A stretch of DNA of 13,639 bases, taken from the NCBI GenBank assembly GCA_944327425.1, contig CALVHJ010000031.1:1-13639 (forward strand). The letters run 5' to 3'. This document shows positions 7,241-13,639 of the stretch, piece by piece. The translations under genes were made by a program, and so were the position numbers. Within the stretch, counting starts at the first letter, position 1. Each line of letters begins with the position of its first letter. Under the pieces are notes generated by a model, which was not told the DNA's origin, searched no databases, and worked only from the letters and a program-made list of their open reading frames with translations. The DNA comes from an uncultured Bacilli bacterium (lineage in GTDB: Bacteria; Bacillota_I; Bacilli_A; RF39; UBA660).

Positions 7241-7273
7241 TAAAGAAATGTAAATAATATACATACTATTTAC
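7241..7273 (-). terminator. Terminator-like hairpin behind the surface-protein remnant
   Basis: GTAAATA (7267-7273 on minus) pairs with TATTTAC (7250-7256) around a 10-base loop, followed by ATTTCTTTA. The stem is AT-rich and the tail is interrupted by a C, so it is only moderately convincing. It lies between the recovered stop codon of the remnant (7286-7288) and the yceD promoter. Confidence 0.4.
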
Positions 7274-7285
7274 GTTTTGTTTGCA

Positions 7286-8576
7286 TCAAACTGCTACATA
7301 AGGATCCTGAATAGTTCCTGATCCTGTTATGCTCACATTGGTTATATTTATGACAGGACGATTGCCCATTTGATTTGTCACTCGTGTTACATCAAGTCCA
7401 CCATTACCACTCATACAAAAAAACTTCTGTATAGCTCTCACCGCTACCAGCTATAACAGTATAATAATATGGAGTCATCGTCCAGTAACTATAACCAGTA
7501 TATAAATAATAATTATTATTATCTGCACCCCATACTCCTCCAGCATATACAATTTCATCGCCTGTTATTATACCTGCAGAAAGCGGTAAAATATCTAAAC
7601 TATTACAAGCAAGAGTAGGATTGCTATTACTTCTTAGCCAAAGTCTATTGCTAGGAGCATAATGTAAAACGCTTCCGGACGACCACCACCTTCCACTTGT
7701 AGTTTCTCTATCATTACAAAAACCAGTACTAATTGATATTTTATTATCATAATTTTGCAAATTGTTTCTTATATACCAATTATCTACAGACCTTTTTATA
7801 TAACTATCCTCTCCGCTAGTAGGATCGCTTGGCCTTTGGCTTCCGACTGTAAAAGTATAACCAACAGCTTCAGATTTATTATATATTTCAGTCCAAAATT
7901 CTGGATTATATAATGGTGAATCAGCACGTGTATATCCGGTTGTATAGTCATTATAACCATTGGCTAGCACCATTTCTTTTCCAGCTGCATCAACTGTTGC
8001 TTTTTCTCCACTATAAATTATTCTAATGCTTCCATCTCCATTTATACGAATAATACGCCAATATTTATCAGCAAACACCAAATAATTATTATCTACATCT
8101 CCTCGCCAATAATAAGTTGGACTTCCATTATAATCGGTTGTTTCATATATTCCAACAGTTGTTTCTTCACATCCACTACTACAACTAGTTTTAGTAAAAT
8201 CCGGAATATCTAAATTTATTTTTAAAGTTCCTAATATTGTGTCTACTTCTTTTGTTTCTTTATCTGTTGTTACACTCCTTGTTACTCTACTACTTGTATT
8301 TCCAGCTCTATCTACCACTTGTACGGCAATATTATAGGTTGTATCATCATTTAAATTATTAAATGTATATGAATATGTACTACTTGATGATGTTACGGTT
8401 GTATAGCTACTTCCATTATTACTACTAAATTTATATTGATATATGCCACTATGAGAATCGCTTCCTCTTACTGTTACCGTGATACTATCACTTGTTGCAC
8501 TAGCACTAGTTATTGATATTGTTGGTACTGTTAAATCGACACTAAAAACCCATTTTACCTCAATAAATATATAATT
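7286..8576 (-). pseudogene. Surface/secreted protein fragment, 5'-truncated and frameshifted
   Basis: An open frame runs from 8576 down to a TAA at 7404-7406. Its first 90 codons encode a fibronectin-III/Ig-like beta domain (VDLTVPTISI at the start, VQVVDRAGNTSS at the end). A larger beta-rich domain follows, with YWRIIRINGDGSIRIIYSG, a Cys pair (CSSGC) and many Tyr, Trp, Gly and Asn. The frame breaks in a run of seven T (7417-7423). With one T fewer it continues for over 40 codons (SGNGGLDVTRV, then RPVINI, GSGTIQDPYVAV) to TGA 7286-7288, a natural-looking C-terminus. At the 5' end, TAA and TGA close the frame just above 8576, and no ATG, GTG or TTG precedes 8318 in frame. ATG 8553, behind GAGGT, would join the domain only if a T5 run (8544-8548) lost one T. 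No signal peptide or anchor is present. It is either a decayed gene or a silent cassette. Confidence 0.8.
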
Positions 8577-8646
8577 TCATTACCTTCGACAAAACTTGCC
8601 AAAACAATACATTTTATTCTCATATATTTATCTATGATATATTTCT

Positions 8647-8675
8647 AGTATATAATAATATTGAGGATAAATCAA
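8647..8675 (-). promoter_or_regulatory. Promoter-like element facing the surface-protein remnant
   Basis: On minus, TTGATT (8670-8675) and TATACT (8647-8652) lie 17 bases apart, giving a start near 8640, about 65 bases above the open frame. It could be a relic of the original promoter or an active one. The 17-base spacer holds one arm of an inverted repeat (8657-8679). Confidence 0.55.
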
Positions 8676-8690
8676 TATTTTTTCAATATT
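8657..8690. repeat. Three copies of an 8-bp motif (AATATTGA), operator-like
   Basis: AATATTGA (8657-8664) is followed after 7 bases by its inverse TCAATATT (8672-8679), and after 3 more by a second TCAATATT (8683-8690). The two direct copies are 11 bp apart, one helical turn. The inverted pair overlaps the -35 and spacer of the minus-strand promoter. This is the geometry of a repressor or activator site, but AT-rich DNA makes chance repeats easier. Confidence 0.4.
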
Positions 8691-8758
8691 TCAGTCAAAG
8701 AAAAACAATAAAATAAATGTCTAATAAGCATTTTTAAATATTCAAAACTCTATTTTTT

Positions 8759-8767
8759 TGATATACT
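8759..8767 (+). promoter_or_regulatory. Extended -10 promoter of tmcAL
   Basis: TGA followed by TATACT (8762-8767) forms an extended -10, 21 bases before ATG 8788. No good -35 is seen at the proper distance; TTCAAA at 8741-8746 is 15 bases away. The ribosome site AGGTGAG (8775-8781) lies 6 bases before the ATG. Confidence 0.6.
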
Positions 8768-8787
8768 TAAAATTAGGTGAGTAATAA

Positions 8788-9903
8788 ATGGAAGCAGTAG
8801 GAATTATTTGTGAATATAATCCATTACATAATGGCCATATTCATCATATAGAAGAAACTAAAAAATTATTTCCCGGTAAAACTATTATTTTAGTTTTAAA
8901 TGGTTATTTTTTAGAACGAGGCGAAGTTAGTATTTTATCAAAAGAAAATAAAACCAAACTAGCTTTAATCTACGGAGTTGATTTAGTTGTTGAACTACCC
9001 TTTATTTACGGTTCTCAAAGTGCTGATATATTTGCTGACGCTGCTATAAAAATATTAGGATATTTAGGCTGTTCTTATCTAGTCTTTGGCAGTGAATCTA
9101 ACAACATTGAAGCTTTAGAATATGTTGCCAAAATAGAAGATACTGAAGAATATAATTTAAAAGTAAAAGAATTACTATCAACTGGTCTAAACTACCCTAC
9201 TGCTTTAGCTAAAGCTTTAGATATTAATGTTAATGTCTTTAATCCTAATGATTTATTAGGTATATCATATATTAAAGCTATAAACAAAAACAAATTAAAC
9301 ATTAAACCTATAACTATCAAAAGAACAAGTAACTACCACAGCACAACAGAAGAATCAAATATTATAAGTGCTAGTAATATAAGAGTCAAAATAAAAGAAA
9401 ACAAGGATATTTCTAAATATGTTCCCAGAAAAACATTAAAGTTAATTGAAAATATATCATTAGAAGATTTATTCCCTTATATTAAATATAAAATATTAAC
9501 TGATAATGATTTAAGTAAGTACTTAACTGTTGATGAAGGAATAGAAAACCGATTAAAAGAAAAAATTATAGAATCTAACTCCCTAGAAGAACTAATCATG
9601 AGTATTAAAACTAAAAGATATACTTATAACAAAATAAGTAGAATGTTAGTTCATATTTTAACTAGTCTACCTAAAGAAATAAACAAACTTGCCAGCATTG
9701 AATATATAAAAATACTAGGATTTAATAAAGTAGGAAGAGCCTACTTACACGAATTAAAAGAAGATTTAGAAATATCTCTAGTACCAATTCCTAATTCTTT
9801 ACAATATAAATATGAAATATTAGCTAGTGAAATCTATAGTTTAATCAGTAAAAATAAGATATTAGCTTACGAAAAAAGCAATAAGCCTCTTTTCTTTGAA
9901 TAA
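8788..9903 (+). CDS. tmcAL: tRNA(Met) cytidine acetate ligase TmcAL (YlbM family)
   Basis: TmcAL uses ATP and acetate to make N4-acetylcytidine at the wobble base of elongator tRNA-Met. The nucleotidyltransferase-like N-terminus GIICEYNPLHNGH contains the HxGH ATP-binding motif (H14-H17). Other family blocks are LNGYFLERGEVS near residue 38, the GSES segment near 100, and the conserved run from KRTSNYHS to ISASNIR around 180-200. The 371 residues are a little short for the family (about 380-415). In Bacillus the homologue ylbM lies next to and divergent from ylbN (yceD) and rpmF; here the same genes are kept but separated by the surface-protein remnant. The start is supported by a good ribosome site. 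Confidence 0.95.
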   Translation: MEAVGIICEYNPLHNGHIHHIEETKKLFPGKTIILVLNGYFLERGEVSILSKENKTKLALIYGVDLVVELPFIYGSQSADIFADAAIKILGYLGCSYLVFGSESNNIEALEYVAKIEDTEEYNLKVKELLSTGLNYPTALAKALDINVNVFNPNDLLGISYIKAINKNKLNIKPITIKRTSNYHSTTEESNIISASNIRVKIKENKDISKYVPRKTLKLIENISLEDLFPYIKYKILTDNDLSKYLTVDEGIENRLKEKIIESNSLEELIMSIKTKRYTYNKISRMLVHILTSLPKEINKLASIEYIKILGFNKVGRAYLHELKEDLEISLVPIPNSLQYKYEILASEIYSLISKNKILAYEKSNKPLFFE

Positions 9904-9935
9904 ATTATCATTTTTTTGCATAAAATAGTTAAAAA

Positions 9936-9958
9936 CAAATACTTTTATTTGATTTTTA
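9936..9958 (+). terminator. Weak terminator-like hairpin behind tmcAL
   Basis: CAAATA (9936-9941) pairs with TATTTG (9946-9951) around CTTT, followed by ATTTTT. The stem is short and AT-rich. It overlaps the -35 box of the following gene's promoter, so termination of tmcAL and initiation of the ATPase gene share the same bases. Confidence 0.4.
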
Positions 9959-9977
9959 GCATTTTTTTTGCTATAAT
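9949..9977 (+). promoter_or_regulatory. Promoter of the ATPase/TOPRIM-like operon
   Basis: The -35 TTGATT (9949-9954) and -10 TATAAT (9972-9977) are 17 bases apart, with TGC directly before TATAAT giving an extended -10. This is one of the best promoters in the window. AAGGAG (9984-9989) lies 8 bases before the ATG at 9998. Confidence 0.85.
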
Positions 9978-9997
9978 CGAAATAAGGAGAGTTATTA

Positions 9998-11116
9998 ATG
10001 AAATTATTAAATTTAACTATTACTGGTTTTAAAAGATGTATTGATAACTTTAATATCACTTTTACCCCAACAGCAAACAAAAATAAAGAAGATATTGAAT
10101 ATGAATTAAGTGAAATAGATGATAACCTCTATGTTTTTAATACTATTGGTATTGTGGGTAAAAATGCCTCAGGAAAAACAACCACCATTGAAGCTTTATC
10201 CATAGCTTATGATATCTTATCTAATTTTAAAATCAAAAAAACCCTAAACTATCTTCGTGACACCAAAGATATTATCATAAAATTATATTTCTATTATAAT
10301 GAATTTATATATTATTATAAAACAAAGTTAATTTATAATAAAAATAATGATTATATTTGTTTTAAAGATGAAGAAATATATAAAGCAAAATATTATAAAA
10401 GTTATGCTAATGATTTATATAATCTTGATAGATATGAAAAATTAAACTTAGAAAAAGAATTACCTGAAGATACTTCGATTGTCTATTATATTTTTAAAGA
10501 AATAGAAATGAGATATTTCTATTATGATTCTTATATTGAAAATACCTTCTTTTTAGAAAAAATAACTGACATGTATAATATGTATAATCCAAACATATTA
10601 AAAACCATTATTGAATTATTTGATGATAATATTATGGATATAAAATTAAAAAATAAAGACAAATTTATAATAACTTTTAAAAATAATCAAAAAGAGGAAA
10701 AAAACAAAAAAGAATTATTTAATATATTATCAAGTGGGACAATAAAAGGATTATACTTATATTTAGATGTAATTTTATCTTTAGAAAGTGGTAGAGACTT
10801 AGTAATTGATGAAATAGAAATTCACTTTCACAAAACATTAGTGGAAAATTTAATTAATTTATATAAAGATAAGCGAATAAATAAACACCATGCTACGTTA
10901 ATATTTACAACTCATTACTGTGAATTATTAGATTTATTTAATCGTTATGATAATATATATATAACAAGACACGAAGAAAAAATAAGTATAACAAATGCCT
11001 ATAAATATAATATAAGTAATAAACTATTAAAAAGTAAAAAATTCTACGACAATGCTTTTGACACCGCTGTAAATTATGAATCTTTAATAAAATTTAAAAA
11101 AGAATTACTTAAATGA
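9998..11116 (+). CDS. AAA-type (ABC/SMC-like) ATPase, AbiL/RloA/OLD-like
   Basis: ATPase of the PF13304 (AAA_21) type found in phage-defence modules. The N-terminal strand LLNLTITGFKR is the usual opening of OLD/RecF/AbiL-like ATPases. Walker A is GKNASGKTT (54-62), the ABC-type signature is LSSGT (244-248), Walker B is LVIDEIEIHFH with D271/E272, and a switch histidine sits in TTH (304-306). Residues about 90-230 form the lysine- and tyrosine-rich helical insertion between Walker A and the signature. At 372 residues it is short for the class and has no fused nuclease domain. Its TGA stop overlaps the start of the next gene (ATGA), so the two are translated together and likely form a complex. 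Family assignment is firm; the exact system (AbiL, RloAB, PARIS-like or new) is not determined. Confidence 0.9.
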   Translation: MKLLNLTITGFKRCIDNFNITFTPTANKNKEDIEYELSEIDDNLYVFNTIGIVGKNASGKTTTIEALSIAYDILSNFKIKKTLNYLRDTKDIIIKLYFYYNEFIYYYKTKLIYNKNNDYICFKDEEIYKAKYYKSYANDLYNLDRYEKLNLEKELPEDTSIVYYIFKEIEMRYFYYDSYIENTFFLEKITDMYNMYNPNILKTIIELFDDNIMDIKLKNKDKFIITFKNNQKEEKNKKELFNILSSGTIKGLYLYLDVILSLESGRDLVIDEIEIHFHKTLVENLINLYKDKRINKHHATLIFTTHYCELLDLFNRYDNIYITRHEEKISITNAYKYNISNKLLKSKKFYDNAFDTAVNYESLIKFKKELLK

Positions 11117-11634
11117 AATATTTAATCATGTGTGAGGGAACAAATGAAAAAACAATAATCGAGTTATTATTGGAACATAACAAATTAGCATTTACCCAAG
11201 ACGATCTAATCAATCTAGAGGTATATCATGCTAGACAATTCGTTCCCTACATCACCAGCGAAGTAAAACATTATAGCGGCGACATAAAAGTATTAAGAAT
11301 TGGTGATAAACAAAGTGATATTTTAAAAATACCTCAAGAAATATCCCACGATAAAAACATTTATAAATGCAGAACTAGTTATGAATTAGAAATACTTTTA
11401 ATTATTAACGAAGGATTATTTAAAGAATTTTTAAAAGTAAAATCAAAAGTAGGTGCTAAAGATTTTGCTAAAGAATATATCAAATATAATGGAAAATTTT
11501 ATGATGGTAGCTGTGAATTTTGGCAAAATTATTATCACCGAAGAATAAATAATTTAGTAAATAATATCAAAGAATGCAAAAGACTAACAAAATTAAAGAA
11601 AAATGAGATTTATTTAGCCGATCTCTTAAAGTAA
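11113..11634 (+). CDS. Small TOPRIM-like protein partnered with the ATPase
   Basis: 173 residues. It opens with a beta strand and the acidic turn YLIMCEGTNEKTIIELLL (E8, E12), the pattern of TOPRIM motif I in OLD-type nucleases, RloB and AriB-like partners. A second strand, KVLRIGDKQSD (D65, D69), may be the second acidic motif, although the usual DxD is replaced by D-x3-D. Two glutamates (E91, E93) in YELEILLI follow. It overlaps the ATPase gene by 4 bases and shares its promoter and terminator, so it is most likely the effector or partner subunit of a two-gene system. RloB (PF13707) or DUF4435 relatives are possible, but I cannot assign either by eye. If the acidic residues are not metal ligands, it may instead be an inactive or structural partner. 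Confidence 0.72.
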   Translation: MKYLIMCEGTNEKTIIELLLEHNKLAFTQDDLINLEVYHARQFVPYITSEVKHYSGDIKVLRIGDKQSDILKIPQEISHDKNIYKCRTSYELEILLIINEGLFKEFLKVKSKVGAKDFAKEYIKYNGKFYDGSCEFWQNYYHRRINNLVNNIKECKRLTKLKKNEIYLADLLK

Positions 11635-11650
11635 AAGCTTTTGCTTTTTT
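11633..11650 (+). terminator. Intrinsic terminator of the ATPase/TOPRIM-like operon
   Basis: AAAAGC (11633-11638) pairs with GCTTTT (11643-11648) around a TTTT loop, with more T after it. It overlaps the TAA stop at 11632-11634. The converging nuclease gene ends at 11687; no strong separate terminator is seen for it, so this hairpin may also serve on minus. Confidence 0.7.
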
Positions 11651-11686
11651 CTTGCCTTCATATCTTCTAAAATCAAAACCAAAAAC

Positions 11687-12598
11687 TTAAATTTTTTCTA
11701 ATTTATAAGTTAGAGGTATTATTTCCTCACTTCTAATAAAATTAGCAATAAATGCATCACTCTCTTTAGTAATAATAATGCCAATAGTTTTATTGTGATG
11801 CACTTCCTTTATTTGTTCATCAATTAACTTTATATAATATTCCATCTGGGCTTTATCTTCTTTTTTTAAAGGTCTTAATTTTAGTTCTACAACTATGTAA
11901 CAATTTAATTTAACATTAAACAAAAGTATATCTATATAGTAATTCTTATTTCCATCACTTAATTTGTATTGATGACCTATGTAAGCAAATCCATCTCCCA
12001 ATTGTTTAAAAAAGAATTCGAGATTAGCAAGAATACTTAACTCTAAATCATGTTCTGAAGTTATTTCTTTATCTACAGGAATAATAATAGGATCTTTCAT
12101 ATCAGTTGTAATTTTTGGTTTATTTGGTATTATAATATCTATTTTGCGAGGCTTATCTATTAATCTTTCATAGGCTTTAGATTTTATTTCTTTAATTAAC
12201 TCTCTTTTAGATAAATTATTTTTAATACACAGATTAATGTAAAAATTTCTTTCATTTTCATCTTTAAATATTAGAAGTTCACGATAATGAGACCAACTTA
12301 ATTTACTCCCCAGTGGGGAACATTTCTCAAAAGCCAAATAGAATTGCCTGAATTTTCTTAAATTACTGGCATTATACCCTTTCCCATATAAATTTGTAAG
12401 TCTGATAGACCATTTTTTAATTAATTCATTTCCGTACTTTGCCCTTGATGCTCCACCTTGAGCCTCAACAAGAATTTTTCCAATGTTCCAATAGGTTGTT
12501 ATTAGATTATTATTTGCTTCTATATCCCTAACCCTTTTATTTATTTCGCTTTTCTTAATTAAATGTTCTATTTCCCCATAATAACTTTCTTCTGTCAT
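11687..12598 (-). CDS. PD-(D/E)XK nuclease-domain protein, DUF1016/YhcG family
   Basis: The N-terminal DUF1016 domain (about 10-145) is recognisable from YWNIGKILVE (37-46), YGKGYNASNLRKFRQFY (71-87) and LSWSHYRELL (100-109). The C-terminal PD-(D/E)XK domain (about 180-303) has D223 in YIDILLF, E238-x-K240 in VVELKLR and Q251 in the next helix, all consistent with an active metal-dependent nuclease. At 303 residues it is shorter than the usual 330-380; the linker between the domains (about 145-180) is compact, but no catalytic part is missing. The family is common in defence islands and near restriction-modification genes; its physiological target is poorly known. The start ATG has AGGGGGG upstream. 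It converges on the ATPase/TOPRIM-like pair and is a separate transcription unit, so whether they act together is inference. Confidence 0.93.
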   Translation of the reverse strand: MTEESYYGEIEHLIKKSEINKRVRDIEANNNLITTYWNIGKILVEAQGGASRAKYGNELIKKWSIRLTNLYGKGYNASNLRKFRQFYLAFEKCSPLGSKLSWSHYRELLIFKDENERNFYINLCIKNNLSKRELIKEIKSKAYERLIDKPRKIDIIIPNKPKITTDMKDPIIIPVDKEITSEHDLELSILANLEFFFKQLGDGFAYIGHQYKLSDGNKNYYIDILLFNVKLNCYIVVELKLRPLKKEDKAQMEYYIKLIDEQIKEVHHNKTIGIIITKESDAFIANFIRSEEIIPLTYKLEKI

Positions 12599-12619
12599 GA
12601 TATACCCCCCTGAAGTCTC

Positions 12620-12648
12620 TTTATATCATACTTTTTATTTTTAGTAAA
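12620..12648 (-). promoter_or_regulatory. Promoter of the DUF1016 nuclease gene
   Basis: On minus, TTTACT (12643-12648) and TATAAA (12620-12625) are 17 bases apart, with TGA before TATAAA as an extended -10. The predicted start leaves a short leader containing AGGGGGG before ATG 12598. Confidence 0.65.
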
Positions 12649-12690
12649 CACTTTAAGTACATTATGGACACAAAATTTCACATCAACACC

Positions 12691-12716
12691 AAAAAAAGAC
12701 AGATATTTTCCTGTCT
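12691..12716 (-). terminator. Intrinsic terminator after mutM
   Basis: AGACAG (12711-12716 on minus) pairs with CTGTCT (12697-12702) around an 8-base loop, followed by a run of six to seven T. It ends the polA-mutM transcript 8 bases past the mutM stop. Confidence 0.88.
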
Positions 12717-12723
12717 AACACCT

Positions 12724-13545
12724 TTACTTCTTCTGACAATTAGGACAAAAATAAGTACTTCTTCCTCCTATTTTAATATTTTGTATTTTAGTACCACAAA
12801 CTAAGCAAGGATGCCCTTCTCTTTTATGAACTTTTAAGTTTTGTTGAAATTTTCCTGTAACACCCAAACTAGATGTATAACTTTTAATAGTAGTTCCACC
12901 CATTCTTATTGCTTCCTCTATAATTTCTTTAGCCCCCTCACAAATACCATCACATTCCCTCTTACTAACTAAACAAGCTTCTTTAAGAGGATAAATTCTA
13001 GCATAAAAGAGTACTTCATTAGCATAAATATTTCCCAGTCCACTAATAATAGTTTGATCAAGCAGTATTGTTTTAATAGGTATATGCTTATTTCTAAATT
13101 TTTCAAGTAAATACTCACTTGTTAAATTTTTATCTCCTGGTTCTAATCCTTGCTTTTTAATACATTCCATATTTTTTAAATCATCCTTTAAAATCAAATT
13201 CATTCTTCCAAACTTACGAGTATCACAGTATCTTAAAGTTGTATCATCAAAGAATGTAAATATAACATGTTCATGTTTTTCTTTTTCTTCCTTTTTATCT
13301 TTAATAAAGTATTTTCCTTCCATTCTTAAATGCGACAACATAAAATAATTCTCGGTTTCAAAAATTAACCACTTACCTCTTCTTTTAATATCAATAAAAG
13401 ACTCACCAACTAAGTCTTTTTTAAAAGAATTTACATCACTTTCTATAATAGATTCATAAAAAACATTTACTTCTTTTATTTTCTTATTTAATATTCTTTT
13501 TTTAAGTGTGTTTCTAACTGTTTCCACTTCTGCTATCTCTGGCAT
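12724..13545 (-). CDS. mutM: Formamidopyrimidine-DNA glycosylase (Fpg/MutM)
   Basis: Bifunctional glycosylase/AP lyase that removes 8-oxoguanine and formamidopyrimidines in base-excision repair. The N-terminal catalytic PE is present (MPEIAEVETVR), with alanine in place of the more usual proline at residue 5. The conserved lysine is K57 in RRGKWL. Further blocks are SHLRMEGKY and CDTRKFGRM. The helix-two-turn-helix has ISGLGNIYANEVLF, and the C-terminal zinc finger uses C247, C250, C267 and C270 with R262 in GGRSTYFCP. The 273 residues match the family. The gene starts 15 bases after the polA stop with GAGGAAGG as ribosome site, the common polA-mutM order. All key residues are present, so the enzyme should be active. 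Confidence 0.97.
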   Translation of the reverse strand: MPEIAEVETVRNTLKKRILNKKIKEVNVFYESIIESDVNSFKKDLVGESFIDIKRRGKWLIFETENYFMLSHLRMEGKYFIKDKKEEKEKHEHVIFTFFDDTTLRYCDTRKFGRMNLILKDDLKNMECIKKQGLEPGDKNLTSEYLLEKFRNKHIPIKTILLDQTIISGLGNIYANEVLFYARIYPLKEACLVSKRECDGICEGAKEIIEEAIRMGGTTIKSYTSSLGVTGKFQQNLKVHKREGHPCLVCGTKIQNIKIGGRSTYFCPNCQKK

Positions 13546-13560
13546 AATTCACCTTCCTCG

Positions 13561-13639
13561 CTATTTAGCTTCATATAAATTTTTTCCTGATTCTATACCA
13601 ACCTTTAAAGGAACATCTAACTTAATAACATTTTCCATC
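13561..13639 (-). CDS. polA: DNA polymerase I, C-terminal end (partial)
   Basis: Only the last 25 codons plus the TAG stop are in the window. The residues ENVIKLDVPLKVGIESGKN, then LYEAK, are the highly conserved C-terminus of bacterial DNA polymerase I, after the palm domain. The rest of the gene lies beyond 13639. Its position directly upstream of mutM supports the call. Confidence 0.9.
   Translation of the reverse strand, partial: MENVIKLDVPLKVGIESGKNLYEAK

Noticed and set aside
8577..8582. Possibility that the surface fragment continues upstream with TGA read as Trp
   Set aside because: A TAA directly precedes the TGA in frame, and TGA is a normal stop in other genes of the window.
8555..8623. 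22-codon frame (MRIKCIVLASF start) on - above the surface-protein fragment
   Set aside because: It has no ribosome site, is very short, and is out of frame with the domain that follows. It could be a relic of the lost N-terminus but cannot be supported as a gene.
9862..10080. 72-codon open frame on - across the tmcAL/ATPase junction
   Set aside because: It runs through the promoter and both gene ends, has no ribosome site and resembles no protein.
11687..12598. DUF1016 nuclease as a truncated pseudogene because it is short
   Set aside because: Both domains and the D, E-x-K and Q residues are present, and the start and ribosome site are good; only the interdomain linker is shorter.
1..13639. 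CRISPR array, integrase, transposase or insertion sequence
   Set aside because: No regularly spaced repeats, no recombinase-like protein and no terminal inverted repeats were seen.

Overview
The window comes from a very AT-rich, low-GC Gram-positive-type bacterium, probably an uncultured gut Bacilli or Mycoplasmatota-like lineage. The support is the low-GC codon usage, good AGGAGG-like ribosome sites, a T-box leader and a conserved yceD-rpmF / tmcAL neighbourhood. TGA is used as a stop in at least three intact genes (3799-5967, 6707-7192, 9998-11116) and Trp is TGG, so the standard bacterial code applies, not the Mycoplasma code. The genus cannot be named from this sequence.

Left part (1-3802): about 330 bases of gene-free, extremely AT-rich DNA, then tRNA-Arg(CCT) on + with its own promoter and terminator. 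It converges on a minus-strand operon of a NUDIX hydrolase and valyl-tRNA synthetase (valS). That operon starts from a promoter at 3774-3802 and is controlled by a T-box leader whose antiterminator can be drawn base by base; the candidate specifier triplet is GUU (Val).

Middle (3799-7237): all on minus. A 722-residue single-pass membrane protein has an ectodomain made of two tandem copies of a beta-rich module. A 138-residue protein of unknown function sits directly behind a terminator. The classical pair yceD (DUF177) and rpmF (L32) has its own promoter.

Surface-protein remnant (7286-8576): between yceD and the divergent tmcAL lies a piece of a secreted or surface protein with no usable start and with a C-terminal frameshift in a T7 run. 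A promoter-like element with three copies of an 8-bp motif lies upstream of it.

Right part (8788-13639): tmcAL (+) is followed by a small accessory block. This block is an AAA-type ATPase overlapping by 4 bp a small TOPRIM-like protein (+), convergent with a DUF1016/YhcG-type PD-(D/E)XK nuclease (-). The housekeeping genes mutM and the 3' end of polA (-) follow. The ATPase/TOPRIM-like pair plus nuclease resembles a defence-type insertion between core genes and is the best candidate here for an undescribed system. The surface-protein fragment, a possible silent or phase-variable cassette, is the second.
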